Positions 1 to 11,400 of a DNA stretch of 64,000 nt are shown one piece after another (the first letter of the stretch is position 1; the number at the start of each line of letters is the position of its first letter). This DNA is from Beroe forskalii (taxonomy: Eukaryota > Ctenophora > Nuda > Beroida > Beroidae). The stretch is from NCBI GenBank assembly GCA_011033025.1, contig WFMF01000079.1:310001-374000 (forward strand), in the 5' to 3' direction. The notes under the pieces were generated by a model. The model ran no database searches, had not been told where the DNA came from, and saw only the letters and a list, made by a program, of their open reading frames with translations. Both the position numbers and the translations under genes were made by a program.

Positions 1-540
1 AATCAAAAAAAATATTTGGTTGTGATTGCTATTCCATCCAAAAACAAATGTAATTATGACAAATGAGCCATGTTAAGAGTAGCCACACCTCACCTTTATG
101 TGTAATTGGTCATGTCACTGTCAACACGTCATGCTAACAGGGGCTCTGATTGGCTGTCGTGTTACACTCAATCATTAAATCTATACTGCACTTCAAGATG
201 ATAACGTTAAAAGTATCCTATGCTCTCAAAGGAAGTAATTAAAAATTCTTGGAATTTAATGTTTTCAGGGAAGCATTTTCAAATATCCTGCCCAGAATTT
301 AAATATGGTGGTGAAGCTTGATTGTACACACTTTTCATGATAATGAATGGCTGTCAGCATCAATTCCACACTTAAACACATTATAATGACTGTGCCCCAA
401 AAATTGATTTTCGTAATGATTTATGATCATGTCACCGTCTACAATTAATGTTAACCCTGATTGGCTGTGGTATTGCACTAAATCTTCATGATGGTGACGT
501 AAAATCCTACAATCTCAAACGATCATCAATTACCCTCTCT
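1..540. other. AT-rich stretch, no gene seen
   Basis: No open frame with recognisable protein content and no RNA gene seen. Two AT-rich passages (about 60-200 and 360-500) resemble each other loosely (a 'gtcatgtcactgtc' / 'gatcatgtcaccgtc' core followed by 'ctgattggctgt'), which suggests a diverged duplicated repeat. Confidence 0.4.
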
Positions 541-830
541 GTTACATGATTATGACGTTGGCGCCCCAGACTCAACCCCTGCTTCGCAGGGGTTGAGTGT
601 AGGGTTACAAGTGTGAGTGTATGGTCACTTGATCCTTTTTCCCCGAGCAGGAAATCACGTGATCTGATTTGTCACTGATAAGAACCGACAGTGCTCGTCA
701 CGTGATCATGATGTGATTCTCGATGCGGTCATGTGATAGGAATAGGTCACGTGATCAAGATAAGGGGCCAGGGATGGGTAATGCATGTCACGTGGTACAC
801 ATACGTCATCAGTCACGTGACTAAGAGGTT
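541..830. repeat. Hairpin plus CACGTG-rich array
   Basis: A perfect short hairpin lies near 572-598 (CTCAACCCCTGC / GCAGGGGTTGAG). It is followed by about six CACGTGA or CATGTGA motifs up to 825. A very similar arrangement in the opposite order (CACGTGA array, then a CCACCCCCTGC hairpin) occurs at 59080-59262, so this is probably a dispersed repeat and not a local promoter. No coding content. Confidence 0.5.
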
Positions 831-1476
831 AATTGAATTTAGTGAGACCGTTTTTGGTCTATATTCACCACTTTATATTTACTGACTTGTTAATAAACAT
901 ATTATGCTCTAAACCGTTTACTTTTCGAGTTATGAAGCAAAAGCCGTTTTTGGGGGATGCGCATGAAGGACAAAATGTCATATATAAGTATATAATGGTA
1001 CAAGCACACCAACCAAAAACTGCTTTTCATTCAATTCTTATGTTCGGTTTATACATGTCTCGTCATTAATGGGTTCAAATGGGAAAAACTGGGACTTAGA
1101 GTCAGAAGATGATTTCCCCCAAACCGGGATGTAAGTTGTTTTTGGCATCTTGACGGGGCATAAAAGCATAAAGTGGTCCAGAATTGGTTCAAATCTTGAA
1201 AAGTTGTAAAATTGCTGATTCCCTGCCATTTTGGTCGATGTTGGTGGTTTGCTGCACTCCATTCCATAACATTCATGTTAGAATCTAATTTCCACCAATA
1301 AAATAGGTAATAAGAAGAACATGAGAATTGGTCTGATCGAAAAATATCAATGTATTCCCATATTGAGAACAAAAAATCACAAAAATTGATACACCTCATA
1401 CTATATCTCGCCGAAATTGATCCACTTCAAACTATATCTCAGCCATGCCATTGCACACTTTTTCGAGCTAGTAGGG
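831..1476. other. No gene recognised
   Basis: Short open frames on both strands here have no recognisable domains, and they overlap each other in different frames. I see no RNA gene and no clear transposon end. Confidence 0.4.
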
Positions 1477-1820
1477 GCCAAGGCCCCCCCCCTAGATTTT
1501 TTCTAGGGGGGGGGGGCCTTTTCAAAACTAAGGGGGGCCCAAAATTTACGTAAGCAAATTTTCATTTTTCATAGCCCTAATTTTCACTATTTTTGCATAA
1601 TCATACAACTAAAATCGAGTTTAATTGATTTATTTAACTCTAAAAAATGTGAATTTCAGGAACATTTCTGTCTAACTGAACTAAATCTTAACTTTCTTTC
1701 GATGTTCAAATTTTTGAGAAAATCCTATGTAGGGCCAAGGCCCCCCTAAGATTTTTCTAGAGGAGTAGAGGGGGCCTTTTGAAAACTAGGGGGGGGGCTG
1801 GCCCCCCTAAGGGGGCGTGT
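1477..1820. repeat. G/C-run inverted repeat element
   Basis: Two blocks share 'aggggccaaggcccccc', then 'agatttttctag', a G run, 'ggggccttttgaaaac' and another G run (about 1477-1545 and 1733-1815). Each block folds as a hairpin around 'ctagattttttctag'. It looks like a G-run-ended non-autonomous element, similar in style to those at 21922 and 24120 but without their 42-bp internal repeat. Exact ends are not clear. Confidence 0.45.
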
Positions 1821-1879
1821 AGTCCCATGATATCAGCTCAGGAAGGTGCTACTGAGTAGGTATATCAGGTCACACCTGT

Positions 1880-2170
1880 CATCAGATCACACCTTTCATC
1901 CTCTACAGTTGTGCAGACCTGCATCCCCGACACCAGTCCCCGAGAAAGTCATTTATCAGCTGTCGAACACGGTATCCCTGACATTACTATGCCAGACTTG
2001 GCATACTTCTATACTTGACAATCTATACTTGACTGGCCACATCAGTTCATCAGTATGTGAAGCCTGAAATCCTCGATACCAGAGAGTCAGACCTGGTATC
2101 CCTGACACCAGTACTTCAGTACCTCAGCGGTCAGACCAGTTATCCCTGAGACCAGTCTTTCAGTTTCAGA
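1880..2170. repeat. Degenerate short direct repeats
   Basis: Irregular repeats of a 'cagacctggtatccctgacaccagt'-like unit occur near 1912, 1970, 2088 and 2130. They overlap the 3' edge of the Gypsy fragment, and recognisable polyprotein ends here. The Gypsy integrase and the second LTR are not visible, so this repeat probably marks a truncation point. Confidence 0.4.
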
Positions 2171-2893
2171 CCATGTATCTTTAATGTATGCTAGATTTTG
2201 ATCTTGCATCTGTTTTTCTAAAAATTCGCCATGCATATCATTGTAATAATCAAATGGATTATCTTCACTACCATCACCTATCTCAGTTATTTGATCATTT
2301 CCAGAAGTGATTGCACTCACTACCTTATTATCAGAATCATTGAATTCATTTTCAAACCACTCATTCCATTTAGAACTATCAGTGGGTGGTAAACTCTCAT
2401 GATCAATACGAGACAAATTATCAGCTAAGTGATTATCTTTTCCTTTAACATAAGTAATGGTAAATTGGAACCGTGACGTAATTTCAAGTACCCAAAAGAT
2501 AGCACACCTAATCTGAGTGCGTGTCAAAAACTTTGGTCTAGTTAGAGTTTGCGAATCACTCCTAACTTCAAATTTAGCTCCTTCAATGTAGTACTTGAAA
2601 TGTTTAATAGCTTGAACTATAGCTAACAGCTCACGGAGAAAAGCACAGTAATTTGTCTGTCCTTGAGTCATAGACTTGGAAAAATAACTTACTGGCATAA
2701 AATGTTCATCGTGCAGTTGTGTTAAAACTGCACCAACAGTTTTCTGACTTGCGTCAGTGAAAAGATAAAACTTCTTATCAGGGCATGGTAATCTAAGGAT
2801 AGGACTCTTAGTAAGACACAACTTAAGAAGTTCAAAGGCCTGTTTAGCTTCATCACTCAATTTAAATGGAGGTGCTCTTCCAGAACTTATAAA
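2087..2893 (-). pseudogene. Ty3/Gypsy pol fragment: RNase H domain
   Basis: This is the C-terminal part of a Gypsy polyprotein on the minus strand. It opens with the end of the RT connection (FKLSDEAKQAFELLK) followed by the Gypsy RNase H signature LFTDASQKTVGAVLTQ. It continues with YFSKSMT, ELLAIVQAIKHFKYYIEG and the VRSDSQTL / KGKDNHLADNLSR motifs. The catalytic pattern D...E...D...D is present. After LADNLSR the frame continues for about 100 residues of acidic linker and then loses homology near 2165; no integrase zinc finger or DDE core follows. The reading frame matches the RT fragment at 7458-8433, so both belong to one element split by the 2947-7457 foldback. The first residues of the longest open frame (2893-2923) come from the adjoining hairpin and are not original. 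Confidence 0.88.
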
Positions 2894-2946
2894 AAAAAAT
2901 AAGTTCTGGAAGAGCACCTCCATTTAAATTGAGTGATGAAGCTAAA
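2843..2946. repeat. 48-bp hairpin duplicated from Gypsy pol
   Basis: Positions 2843-2890 and 2899-2946 form an inverted repeat of about 48 bp around an 8-base A loop. The left arm is in-frame Gypsy pol sequence. The right arm is its inverted copy and directly abuts the terminus of the foldback at 2947. This is not a target-site duplication; it is a templated inverted duplication at the junction. Confidence 0.8.
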
Positions 2947-3568
2947 CGTATTAGAAATTGGCGGACTGCTTGGTGACTCCTTCGAGTTGCCTCGCACGTG
3001 ACCAGCGCGTGACGTATCATTGGCCAATCAGAGGGCAGTATCAGACAGGCAACTCAGCCGTTCTCAGGGACAGATAATCCTTGAACGCAGGACGATCGTA
3101 TCCGTTGCGAGGTACTCACGAATTGGAGACTGGACAAAAAGAGACCCAAGTATAGTGCTTCCACCTTAACCCGAACCATATGCTTTGAAATGTAACAGAT
3201 TTATGAGTAACGCTTTGCTTGTTTCAACACTCAACTGCTTGGTCAAGCGATAAAAATATCAAACGAGACGGAGTTCATCCTCATTAGAATATGAGTCATC
3301 TCACGATCTCAATGCTGTCACTGTGTTAGAGCTGCAGCGATAGTACTTTCTACCTGGACTTCAATTTGCATTTTCTCATATACCGTAAAGTAATATTTCC
3401 TTGTGTTTAAAGAATCATGACAGATCTCGATATTGTTGCAATTTTATGCTGTAAAAATTTGGAGCTGATATACCTTGTCTACCTTCAAATAGTCTGATCA
3501 CTGTCCGACGTCCAAAAAGCAAATTTAAAAGCTTGTCTGTTATTATTTTATTCTCATTAAACTGAGTA

Positions 3569-4358
3569 CCTTATTACAGGAAATATCGCCTTCAGAAAAA
3601 TGAGCCTACATGTCATTAAGCTACATGAAATTAAGCCCTTTTTGAGGCCCTTGGGCTTAATTACATGTAAGCCTAGTTTGATGCATTCTTAAATACATGC
3701 AGCCAAATTATCATTGTGGAAATAGAAATTTCATGAGATTGAAATTTCAGCCTTGTATTCAAATAATTAAAACTTTATTATAAAGGAATAAATTAGGAAT
3801 TTTTGGCTTTATTCCCTCATTTGACACTTTGATAGTTTGAATTACTATCCAATTACCACTGAACACAATTAATTTCAATTAGGGAATTTTCAGAGACGAT
3901 AATTACTATGACAAAATAACCTATAGAATAAGTCATCACAGCATTATGAGAATCTTATCACTTTATCAGGTGCATCAAATTGATGATAGAATGTATTTCT
4001 TCAAAACACCACATACCTAATAGTTGATAATCATAACGGCCTTGGAAACATTAAATGTTACGTAAATTCAGCTATTAAGATTTGAAGGTATAATGGAGGG
4101 TCAAGGAGTGAGATCCAGGATGTGTTTCTGGCAATACCAGTTGCTTTCTATCCGGCATCAATTCAAAGCTTAATCATGCAATACTGTATCAATACTGATT
4201 GAAAAAAAATCGATGTTTTCGAACTTATTAAGTTCAAATTTGCTTGAAAAAATAGTCCTCATTAAATTAAGAATGCATGTCATTAAGGTGCATGAAATTA
4301 AGCCCTTTTTGAGACGTTAGGGCTTAATTATATGTAAACTTAATTTCCTGTAATAAGG
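3569..4358. mobile_element. TA-flanked MITE (790 bp)
   Basis: The terminal inverted repeats are CCTTATTACAGGAAAT at both ends (16 bp perfect). The element is flanked by TA at 3567-3568 and 4359-4360. The opposite arm of the surrounding foldback (about 6808-6825) holds the uninterrupted sequence with a single TA, so the insertion and its 2-bp duplication can be read directly. TA duplication points to mobilisation by a Tc1/mariner-type transposase. No ORF. Subterminal sequence around 'catgaaattaagccctttttgag' is also shared between the two ends in inverted arrangement. Confidence 0.9.
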
Positions 4359-5273
4359 TAAGCACATTGTACGTAGCACACATAACAACGGAGAGACAAG
4401 GCATAGATTGTGCGATTGGCCATGGCAGAGCCTATTTCATTATCAGAAACACTATCATTGAATGTATTGTAGTCCGACAATTTGTTTTGATTATGCTTTA
4501 CCTACATTGTAATTCGAAAAGCACGTTACAGGCTTCCCCATAATAATCTTAACTTTAAACCATTTACCATTTCAGGTAACCCGACTATCGTCAGGTGAAA
4601 CAAAGTCAGTGATCGGCTGATCATGAATCTGGGATTCAAAATCTAGCTGTATCGCTGAGTATGAATTTCAAATTTGATATTTGTTTCCAGTTCAGATATC
4701 TTCCAAATTTATGGCCCCGATAAAGATATTTCCTTGTGTTTCGATCCAATTAGTATCTACTGAAAATCACATAGAAGCATGGTTTTGGTCGCTAAATCAG
4801 TAGCATTTTCGCTTGTTTTCATCCCACAAGCAATTTAAAAGATTTTGGAAACTCACAATGCGTTGATATAAGCCTGCTGCACACTTAAAACAACATAATT
4901 ATGATTTCAGGCGACTCGCATGCTACACTCATGGGTGAAGATAAAGCTCTTGGAGGAAGCCGGTTACAGTGCATCATATCATCTCCGTGGTCCAGTCCCA
5001 ACCTGATCTGTAGAGGTAAGTAAGTTTTAAAGTACTCATCTGACCGAGCAAACACGAAGCATTGCCTTTATTTATAAACTGTGGGCTTCATTTTTTTACA
5101 TTTCTAACGACTATTGATAGCGGTATCCTTATGGAAGTAGGATTTGAAATTCTAGCTTCCCGTCCCTCTAAATTTGTAATTATATTGAGCTTGCATTATG
5201 ATTCTTTTGGCATCATAATTGCAAACTGTAGATCTTGTTGTACGAGGAGGTCGACATCGAAAAAAAAACAAAA

Positions 5274-5350
5274 TGGTGGCAGACCAGCCTCGAACTGGGG
5301 GTACCCTGTTTGCTAAGCCGCTATAGTACCTACCATTCGGCTATCACGGA
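5274..5350 (-). repeat. tRNA-like (SINE-type) segment, left arm
   Basis: On the minus strand this segment has an A-box-like TAGCCGAATGG and a B-box-like AGTTCGAGGCT at tRNA spacing, and it ends in GCCACCA. I cannot fold it into a clean cloverleaf with a trustworthy anticodon, so it is called a tRNA-derived repeat and not a tRNA gene. An inverted copy lies in the right arm at 5909-5981. Confidence 0.4.
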
Positions 5351-5908
5351 CATGCTCTACAAGTATTTTGATGCACCATATTCACAATTTTGTAATTCGA
5401 ACACAACTTTTCGAAATTGCAAGATTTTTCTTTCCTAGGCCATTTCCACTTGCAAACTCAATACCTACCCAATTTGAGAGTCAAATAACTCTGGTGTACG
5501 ACATTTCTCCCGTTCTCCCGGTGGGAAGCTAGAATATCAAGGCGTACTGTCATAAGGATACCACTACCAGTAGACTTTAGAAATGTAAATGAAACTTCTC
5601 ATCCAGAAGAGTACTTTGTATCTTACTTACCTCATCAGATCAACAAAAGAACCAGCCACCGATAGGATATTATCATAGATCGACTATAGTGGTAGTGGTA
5701 TCCTTATGACAGTACGACTTGATATTCTAGCTTCCCACCGGGAGAACGGGAGAAATGTCGTACACCAGAGTTATTTGACTCTCAAATTGGGTAGGTATTG
5801 AGTTTGCAAGTGGAAATGGCCTAGGAAAGAAAAATCTTGCAATTTCGAAAAGTTGTGTTCGAATTACAAAATTGTGAATATGGTGCATCAAAATACTTGT
5901 AGAGCATA

Positions 5909-5981
5909 TCCGTGATAGCCGAATGGTACTATAGCGGCTTAGCAAACAGGGTACCCCCAGTTCGAGGCTGGTCTGCCACCA
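5909..5981 (+). repeat. tRNA-like (SINE-type) segment, right arm
   Basis: This is the inverted copy of 5274-5350, with the same A-box and B-box-like motifs on the plus strand. The T-rich run right after it (5982-5990) could act as a Pol III terminator. A functional tRNA is not supported. Confidence 0.4.
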
Positions 5982-7457
5982 TTTTTTTTTCTATTACAAA
6001 TTTAGAGGGACGGGAAGCTAGAATTTCAAATCCTACTTCCATAAGGATACCGCTATCAATAGTCGTTAGAAATGTAAAAAAATGAAGCCCACAGTTTATA
6101 AATAAAGGCAATGCTTCGTGTTTGCTCGGTCAGATGAGTACTTTAAAACTTACTTACCTCTACAGATCAGGTTGGGACTGGACCACGGAGATGATATGAT
6201 GCACTGTAACCGGCTTCCTCCAAGAGCTTTATCTTCACCCATGAGTGTAGCATGCGAGTCGCCTGAAATCATAATTATGTTGTTTTAAGTGTGCAGCAGG
6301 CTTATATCAACGCATTGTGAGTTTCCAAAATCTTTTAAATTGCTTGTGGGATGAAAACAAGCGAAAATGCTACTGATTTAGCGACCAAAACCATGCTTCT
6401 ATGTGATTTTCAGTAGATACTAATTGGATCGAAACACAAGGAAATATCTTTATCGGGGCCATAAATTTGGAAGATATCTGAACTGGAAACAAATTTCAAA
6501 TTTGAAATTCATACTCAGCGATACAGCTAGATTTTGAATCCCAGATTCATGATCAGCCGATCACTGACTTTGTTTCACCTGACGATAGTCGGGTTACCTG
6601 AAATGGTAAATGGTTTAAAGTTAAGATTATTATGGGGAAGCCTGTAACGTGCTTTTTGAATTACAATGTAGGTAAAGCATAATCAAAACAAATTGTCGGA
6701 CTACAATACATTCAATGATAGTGTTTCTGATAATGAAATAGGCTCTGCCATGGCCAATCGCACAATCTATGCCTTGTCTCTCCGTTGTTATGTGTGCTAC
6801 GTACAATGTGATTACTCAGTTTAATGAGAATAAAATAATAACAGACAAGCTTTTAAATTTGCTTTTTGGACGTCGGACAGTGATCAGACTATTTGAAGGT
6901 AGACAAGGTATATCAGCTCCAAATTTTTACAGCATAAAATTGCAACAATATCGAGATCTGTCATGATTCTTTAAACACAAGGAAATATTACTTTACGGTA
7001 TATGAGAAAATGCAAATTGAAGTCCAGGTAGAAAGTACTATCGCTGCAGCTCTAACACAGTGACAGCATTGAGATCGTGAGATGACTCATGACCTAGGTA
7101 ATGAGGAAGAACTCCGTCTCGTTTGATATTTTTATCGCTTGACCAAGCAGTTGAGTGTTGAAACAAGCAAAGCGTTACTCATAAATCTGTTACATTTCAA
7201 AGCATATGGTTCGGGTTAAGGTGGAAGCACTATACTTGGGTCTCTTTTTGTCCAGTCTCCAATTCGTGAGTACCTCGCAGCGGATACGACTGTCCTGCGT
7301 TCAAGCTTTCAAGGATTATCTGTCTGAGAACGCGCTGAGTTGCGCGCGCCCAGCGTCTGCTACTGCCCTCTGATTGGCCAATGTCATGATGTCACGTGAC
7401 CAGGCGTACTCTTGAGCCGGCGCGGATGTTCTATTCGATCCGCCAATTTCAAATACG

Positions 7458-8433
7458 CCGAGTATAGTTTTGGCTGTTTAATACAGTCAATCAAAGGTCG
7501 AATTTTCTCACTGAAATTCTTTATAAACCTGCTATAGTAATTCAAACTACCTATGACAGCTTGACAACCTTTCTTAGTGGTTGGCGGTTGTAGTAATTTA
7601 ATGGCAGCTACTTTGTCTTCAATTGGTCTGACACCTTTACAACTTACATTAAAACCTAGAAAGGAAATTTCTCTTAGCCCAAATTTCATTTTACGAACAC
7701 TGATTAGTAGACCGTTTTCTTGCAATCTTATTAAAACTTCTTTGAGTATGCTAATCAGTTCATTTACGTCCTTAGCATACAACAAAAAATCGTCGACATA
7801 TACAAGACAATTTTTTACGCCACTCAATGCTCTACTCATGACAAAACTCATTGAACTAGGTGAACCACTAAGACCTAGCGGTAGTTTAGCAAATGAATAG
7901 GAACCTATGTTAGGGATTGTAAAACTACAATACTCTTGAGATTTCTTATCTAAAGGGATGGAATAAAAACCGTCAGAGATATCAATACTGCAGAAAATTT
8001 GTGCGTTATTTTCATTAAAACTTGTCAAAACTAGTTCTGTGGCTGGAATGCAAGCAATTTCTGGTGTCGTCAGCAAATTTAAATGCCTACTATCATTGAT
8101 AAGACGTACTTTATCTGGTGCATTAGCCTTTTTAATGAAAAATGATGGGATGGAAAATTTTGTTTTAGCTTTGTATATCACACCTAGACGTTCTAATCGA
8201 TCAAGTTCACGTTTTGCAGAATCTAGAAATTTTAATGGTACAGGATATGTGCGATTACCTTTAATGAGTTCTTGTTCACTAGTAATTTTTATCACGTGAG
8301 CATAATTTTTCACATTTCCTATGTCACATTCATCAATCGCAAAAACATTGTGATATTCTTTCAATAAATTAGCAACTGCTACTTTTTGTGTTCGCGATAA
8401 TTCTGAGTGTTTCTCGACATTAAGTTGTTTTAT
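7458..8433 (-). pseudogene. Ty3/Gypsy pol fragment: reverse transcriptase
   Basis: About 325 residues of Gypsy reverse transcriptase. Visible in order: the pre-RT helix region (LKEYHNVFAIDECDIG), the thumb-proximal ERLGVIYKAKTKFSIPSFFI, KVRLINDSRHLN, the first catalytic motif CSIDISDGFYSIPL, FAKLPLGLSGSPSSM, the active site VYVDDFLLYA, FLGFNVSCKGV and the connection motif AVIGSLNYYSRFIKNFSEKIRPL. The catalytic aspartates (YVDD) are intact and there is no internal stop. The longest open frame (7384-8466) reads into transposon sequence at both ends: upstream into the 8434-13150 foldback terminus and downstream into the 2947-7457 foldback. Confidence 0.93.
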
Positions 8434-11400
8434 AGCCCCCTGCCAGATTAGAACAACGCCACACAAGGTATTGAATTCGCCACTCTATATAAATAATCGC
8501 ATTGTTAAGATTATATCGCCACAGGCCACACCCTATGCGTTAACTTTATAAGAATGCGTGTAATGTGATGGGTAATATTCGCCACAATAGCATTATATTC
8601 GCCAAAGTGGTCGCAAGTTTATGAATACACGCAATGCTAAGGAAATATTCGCCTGTTTTATAAACAATATTCGTAGACTATTTTTCGCTGTGCTATGAAA
8701 ATATTCGCCTGTACTAGGTAACACATTTATTATTACAGAATATTTCGCCGTGTTAGGAAAATATTCGCCTATTGGGTAACACATTCATTCTTAGAGAATA
8801 TTTCGCCGTGTTTGGAAAATATTCGCCAGTTGGGTACCAAATTTCTTCTTGGAAAACAATTCGCCGTCTTAATAAAATATTCGCCGTATGTTATGATAAC
8901 ATGTACAGTGTACACTCTAAATTACACACATCAACCCCACCCTGACCTTGATTCACATCTGTACAAAATGTGTTCTAACTTGACTCCTGAAATTTTTCTT
9001 TTTAATATTATGAGCAGATGATGTATTGTTGTACACAAAGTTGCACTTAGCAATACAGACCAACTGTGTATAATGTAAATTCAAGCATTTATACTTTTCG
9101 GATTAAACACATCATTATGTCATATTGGTTCGTTATAGCCTAACGGAGAGCCCGTTTTCATATTATCATGGGGGCATATCATAGCGAGGTTTAGAACATA
9201 GGAATCAGATTGACTACGAGGGGAAAGCGACTTAGAAACAGTATTGGGAATTGGGATTGAGAGAGCTCGGCTTAGTTTGGCGTGAAAGAGCCCAACTTAG
9301 TATTGGGGATCCTAACTTAGTGTGGGGGGGGCCAGATTTTTTATAGCCAATGGTGAATGGGGGAGCTCGAATTTGTATGACCAATGGAGGAACCCGACTT
9401 AGTATCATATGGATCCCGACCTACCATCATGGGCAGCCCGAGTCAGTATGTGGAGCCAGACTTGCCGACAGAATTAAAGTGACTTAATATGTGGAGTCCG
9501 CCTCATCTTTTATGGGGAGCCCAACCAAGTATCACGGGGAACCGAAACTTACTTATTTAATAATTCAGCATCCCATTCTAATTCAGGCTCCTCATACTAT
9601 TACTAAGTTGGCCGTTGGGCTCCCTCATACTAAGTCGGGCACCCCGGTACTATGTTCGGCTCCCACATACTAAGTCCGGTGTCCCCATGGCTCATATTAT
9701 TCAGCCAGGCTCCCCATAAGTCAAGACGTTAGGTCATTAGGTCGGGGTCCCCATACTAAGTCGGGCTCTCGGCTCTCTCATACAAATTAGGGCTCCCAGT
9801 ATACTAAGTAGGGCTCCCTCATACTAAGTTGGGCTGCCTGTACTATGTCGGGCTCCCCCGTACTAAGTCGGGCTGCCCCTACTATGTCGGGCTCCCCCGT
9901 ACTAAGTTGGGCTCTCCAGTCCCCATACTAAGTCACTAAGTCGAGCTCTCTCAAATTTCGTGCTCCACTGTCACTATACTAAGTCGGGAACCCCATACTT
10001 AGTCCCCATACTAAGTTGGGATCCCCATACAGAGTTTAGACCCCCCGGCCCCCTTAGGCCTTAAGTCGGGGAGCTCGACTTAGTACGGAGAGCCCGAGTT
10101 AGTATGGGGGAGCCCGAGTTAGTATTTTAGTATGGGGGAGCCCGAATTACTATGGGGACCCTGACTTAATTTGGGCCATGGGGGAACTCGACTTAGTATT
10201 TGGGAGCCCAACTCTTTATGGGGGAGCCCGACTTAGTAACCAGTAAGTTAGGAGCCCGACATAGTGCGGGAGAGCCTGGCTTAGTATCATAATTCGTGGG
10301 GGAGCTCAATATAGTACAGGGAGCCCGACGTGGCGTTAGGAAGCCCGACTTAGTATCGGGGATACCGAATAAGAATGGGGAGCCCGGCTTAGTATCGAAC
10401 ATAGGGGAACCAACTTAGTATGTGGAAGCCTAACTTAGTACTGTACGAAGGAGCCCGAGCTGTAGTATGGGGTAGCCCAACTTAGTATGGGTAGCCCAAC
10501 TTAGAATGGGTAGTGGGTACAGCCCAACTTTGAATGGGTAGCCCAACTTAGTATGGGCAACCTGACTTAGTATGGGCAACCTGGCTTAGTATGTGGGAGC
10601 CCGACTTGGTAAGGGGGAGCCCAACTCTGTATGGGGATCCCAACTTAGTATGGGGACTAAGTATGGGGTTCCTGACTTAGTATAGCGACAGTGGAGCACG
10701 ACATATGAGAGAGCTCGACTTAATGACTTAGTATGGGGACTGGAGAGCCCAACTTAGTACGGGGGAGCCCGACATAGTAGAGAGAGACCGACATAGTAGG
10801 GGGAGCCCGACATAGTAGGGGGAGCCTGACTTAGTACGAGGGAGCCCTACTTAGTACGGGGGAGCCCGACCTAATGTCTTAACTTATGGGGAGCCTGGCT
10901 TAATAATATGACCATGGGGACACCGGACTTAGTATGTGGGAGCCGAACATAGTACCGGGGTGCCCGACTTAGTATGAGGGGAGCCCAACTAACAACTTAG
11001 TACTTTAGTAATAGTATGAGGAGCCTGATTTAGTATGGGAGGCAGAATTAGTAAATAAGTAAGTTGCGGTTCCCCGTGATACTGGGTTGGGCTCCCCATA
11101 ATAGATGAGGCGGACTCCACATATTAAGTCACTACCTATGTCACTTTATTATTCTGTCGGCAAGTCTGGCTCCACATATACTGACTCGGGCTGCCCATGA
11201 TGGTAGGTCGGGATCCATATGATACTAAGTCGGGTTCCTCCATTGGTCATACAAATTCGGGCTCCCCCATTCACCATTGGCTATAAAAAATCTGGCTCCC
11301 CCACACTAAGTTAGGATCCCCAATACCAAGTTGTGCTCTTTCATGCCAAACTAAGCCGAGCTCTCCCAATCCCAATACTGCTTCTAAGTCGCTTTCCCCT

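Larger units (their letters stand above)
2947..7457. mobile_element. 4.5 kb foldback element in Gypsy pol
   Basis: The termini are inverted: CGTATTAGAAATTGGCGG at 2947 and its near-perfect complement ending at 7457. The arms (about 2947-5567 and 5692-7457) are almost fully complementary around a loop of about 125 bp. The left arm is longer because it carries a nested 790-bp MITE (3569-4358) and about 90 extra bases near 5184-5270. No protein-coding region is recognisable, so it is non-autonomous. It separates the RT and RNase H parts of the Gypsy polyprotein. No matching target-site duplication is visible, probably because the left junction was rebuilt by the 2843-2946 hairpin. Confidence 0.85.

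Noticed and set aside
1049..1399. 116-codon minus-strand frame
   Set aside because: No domain, alternative frames also open, AT-rich background; no support as a gene.
5274..5350. Functional tRNA gene
   Set aside because: Pol III-like boxes are present, but no clean cloverleaf or anticodon could be folded; it is duplicated within a foldback.
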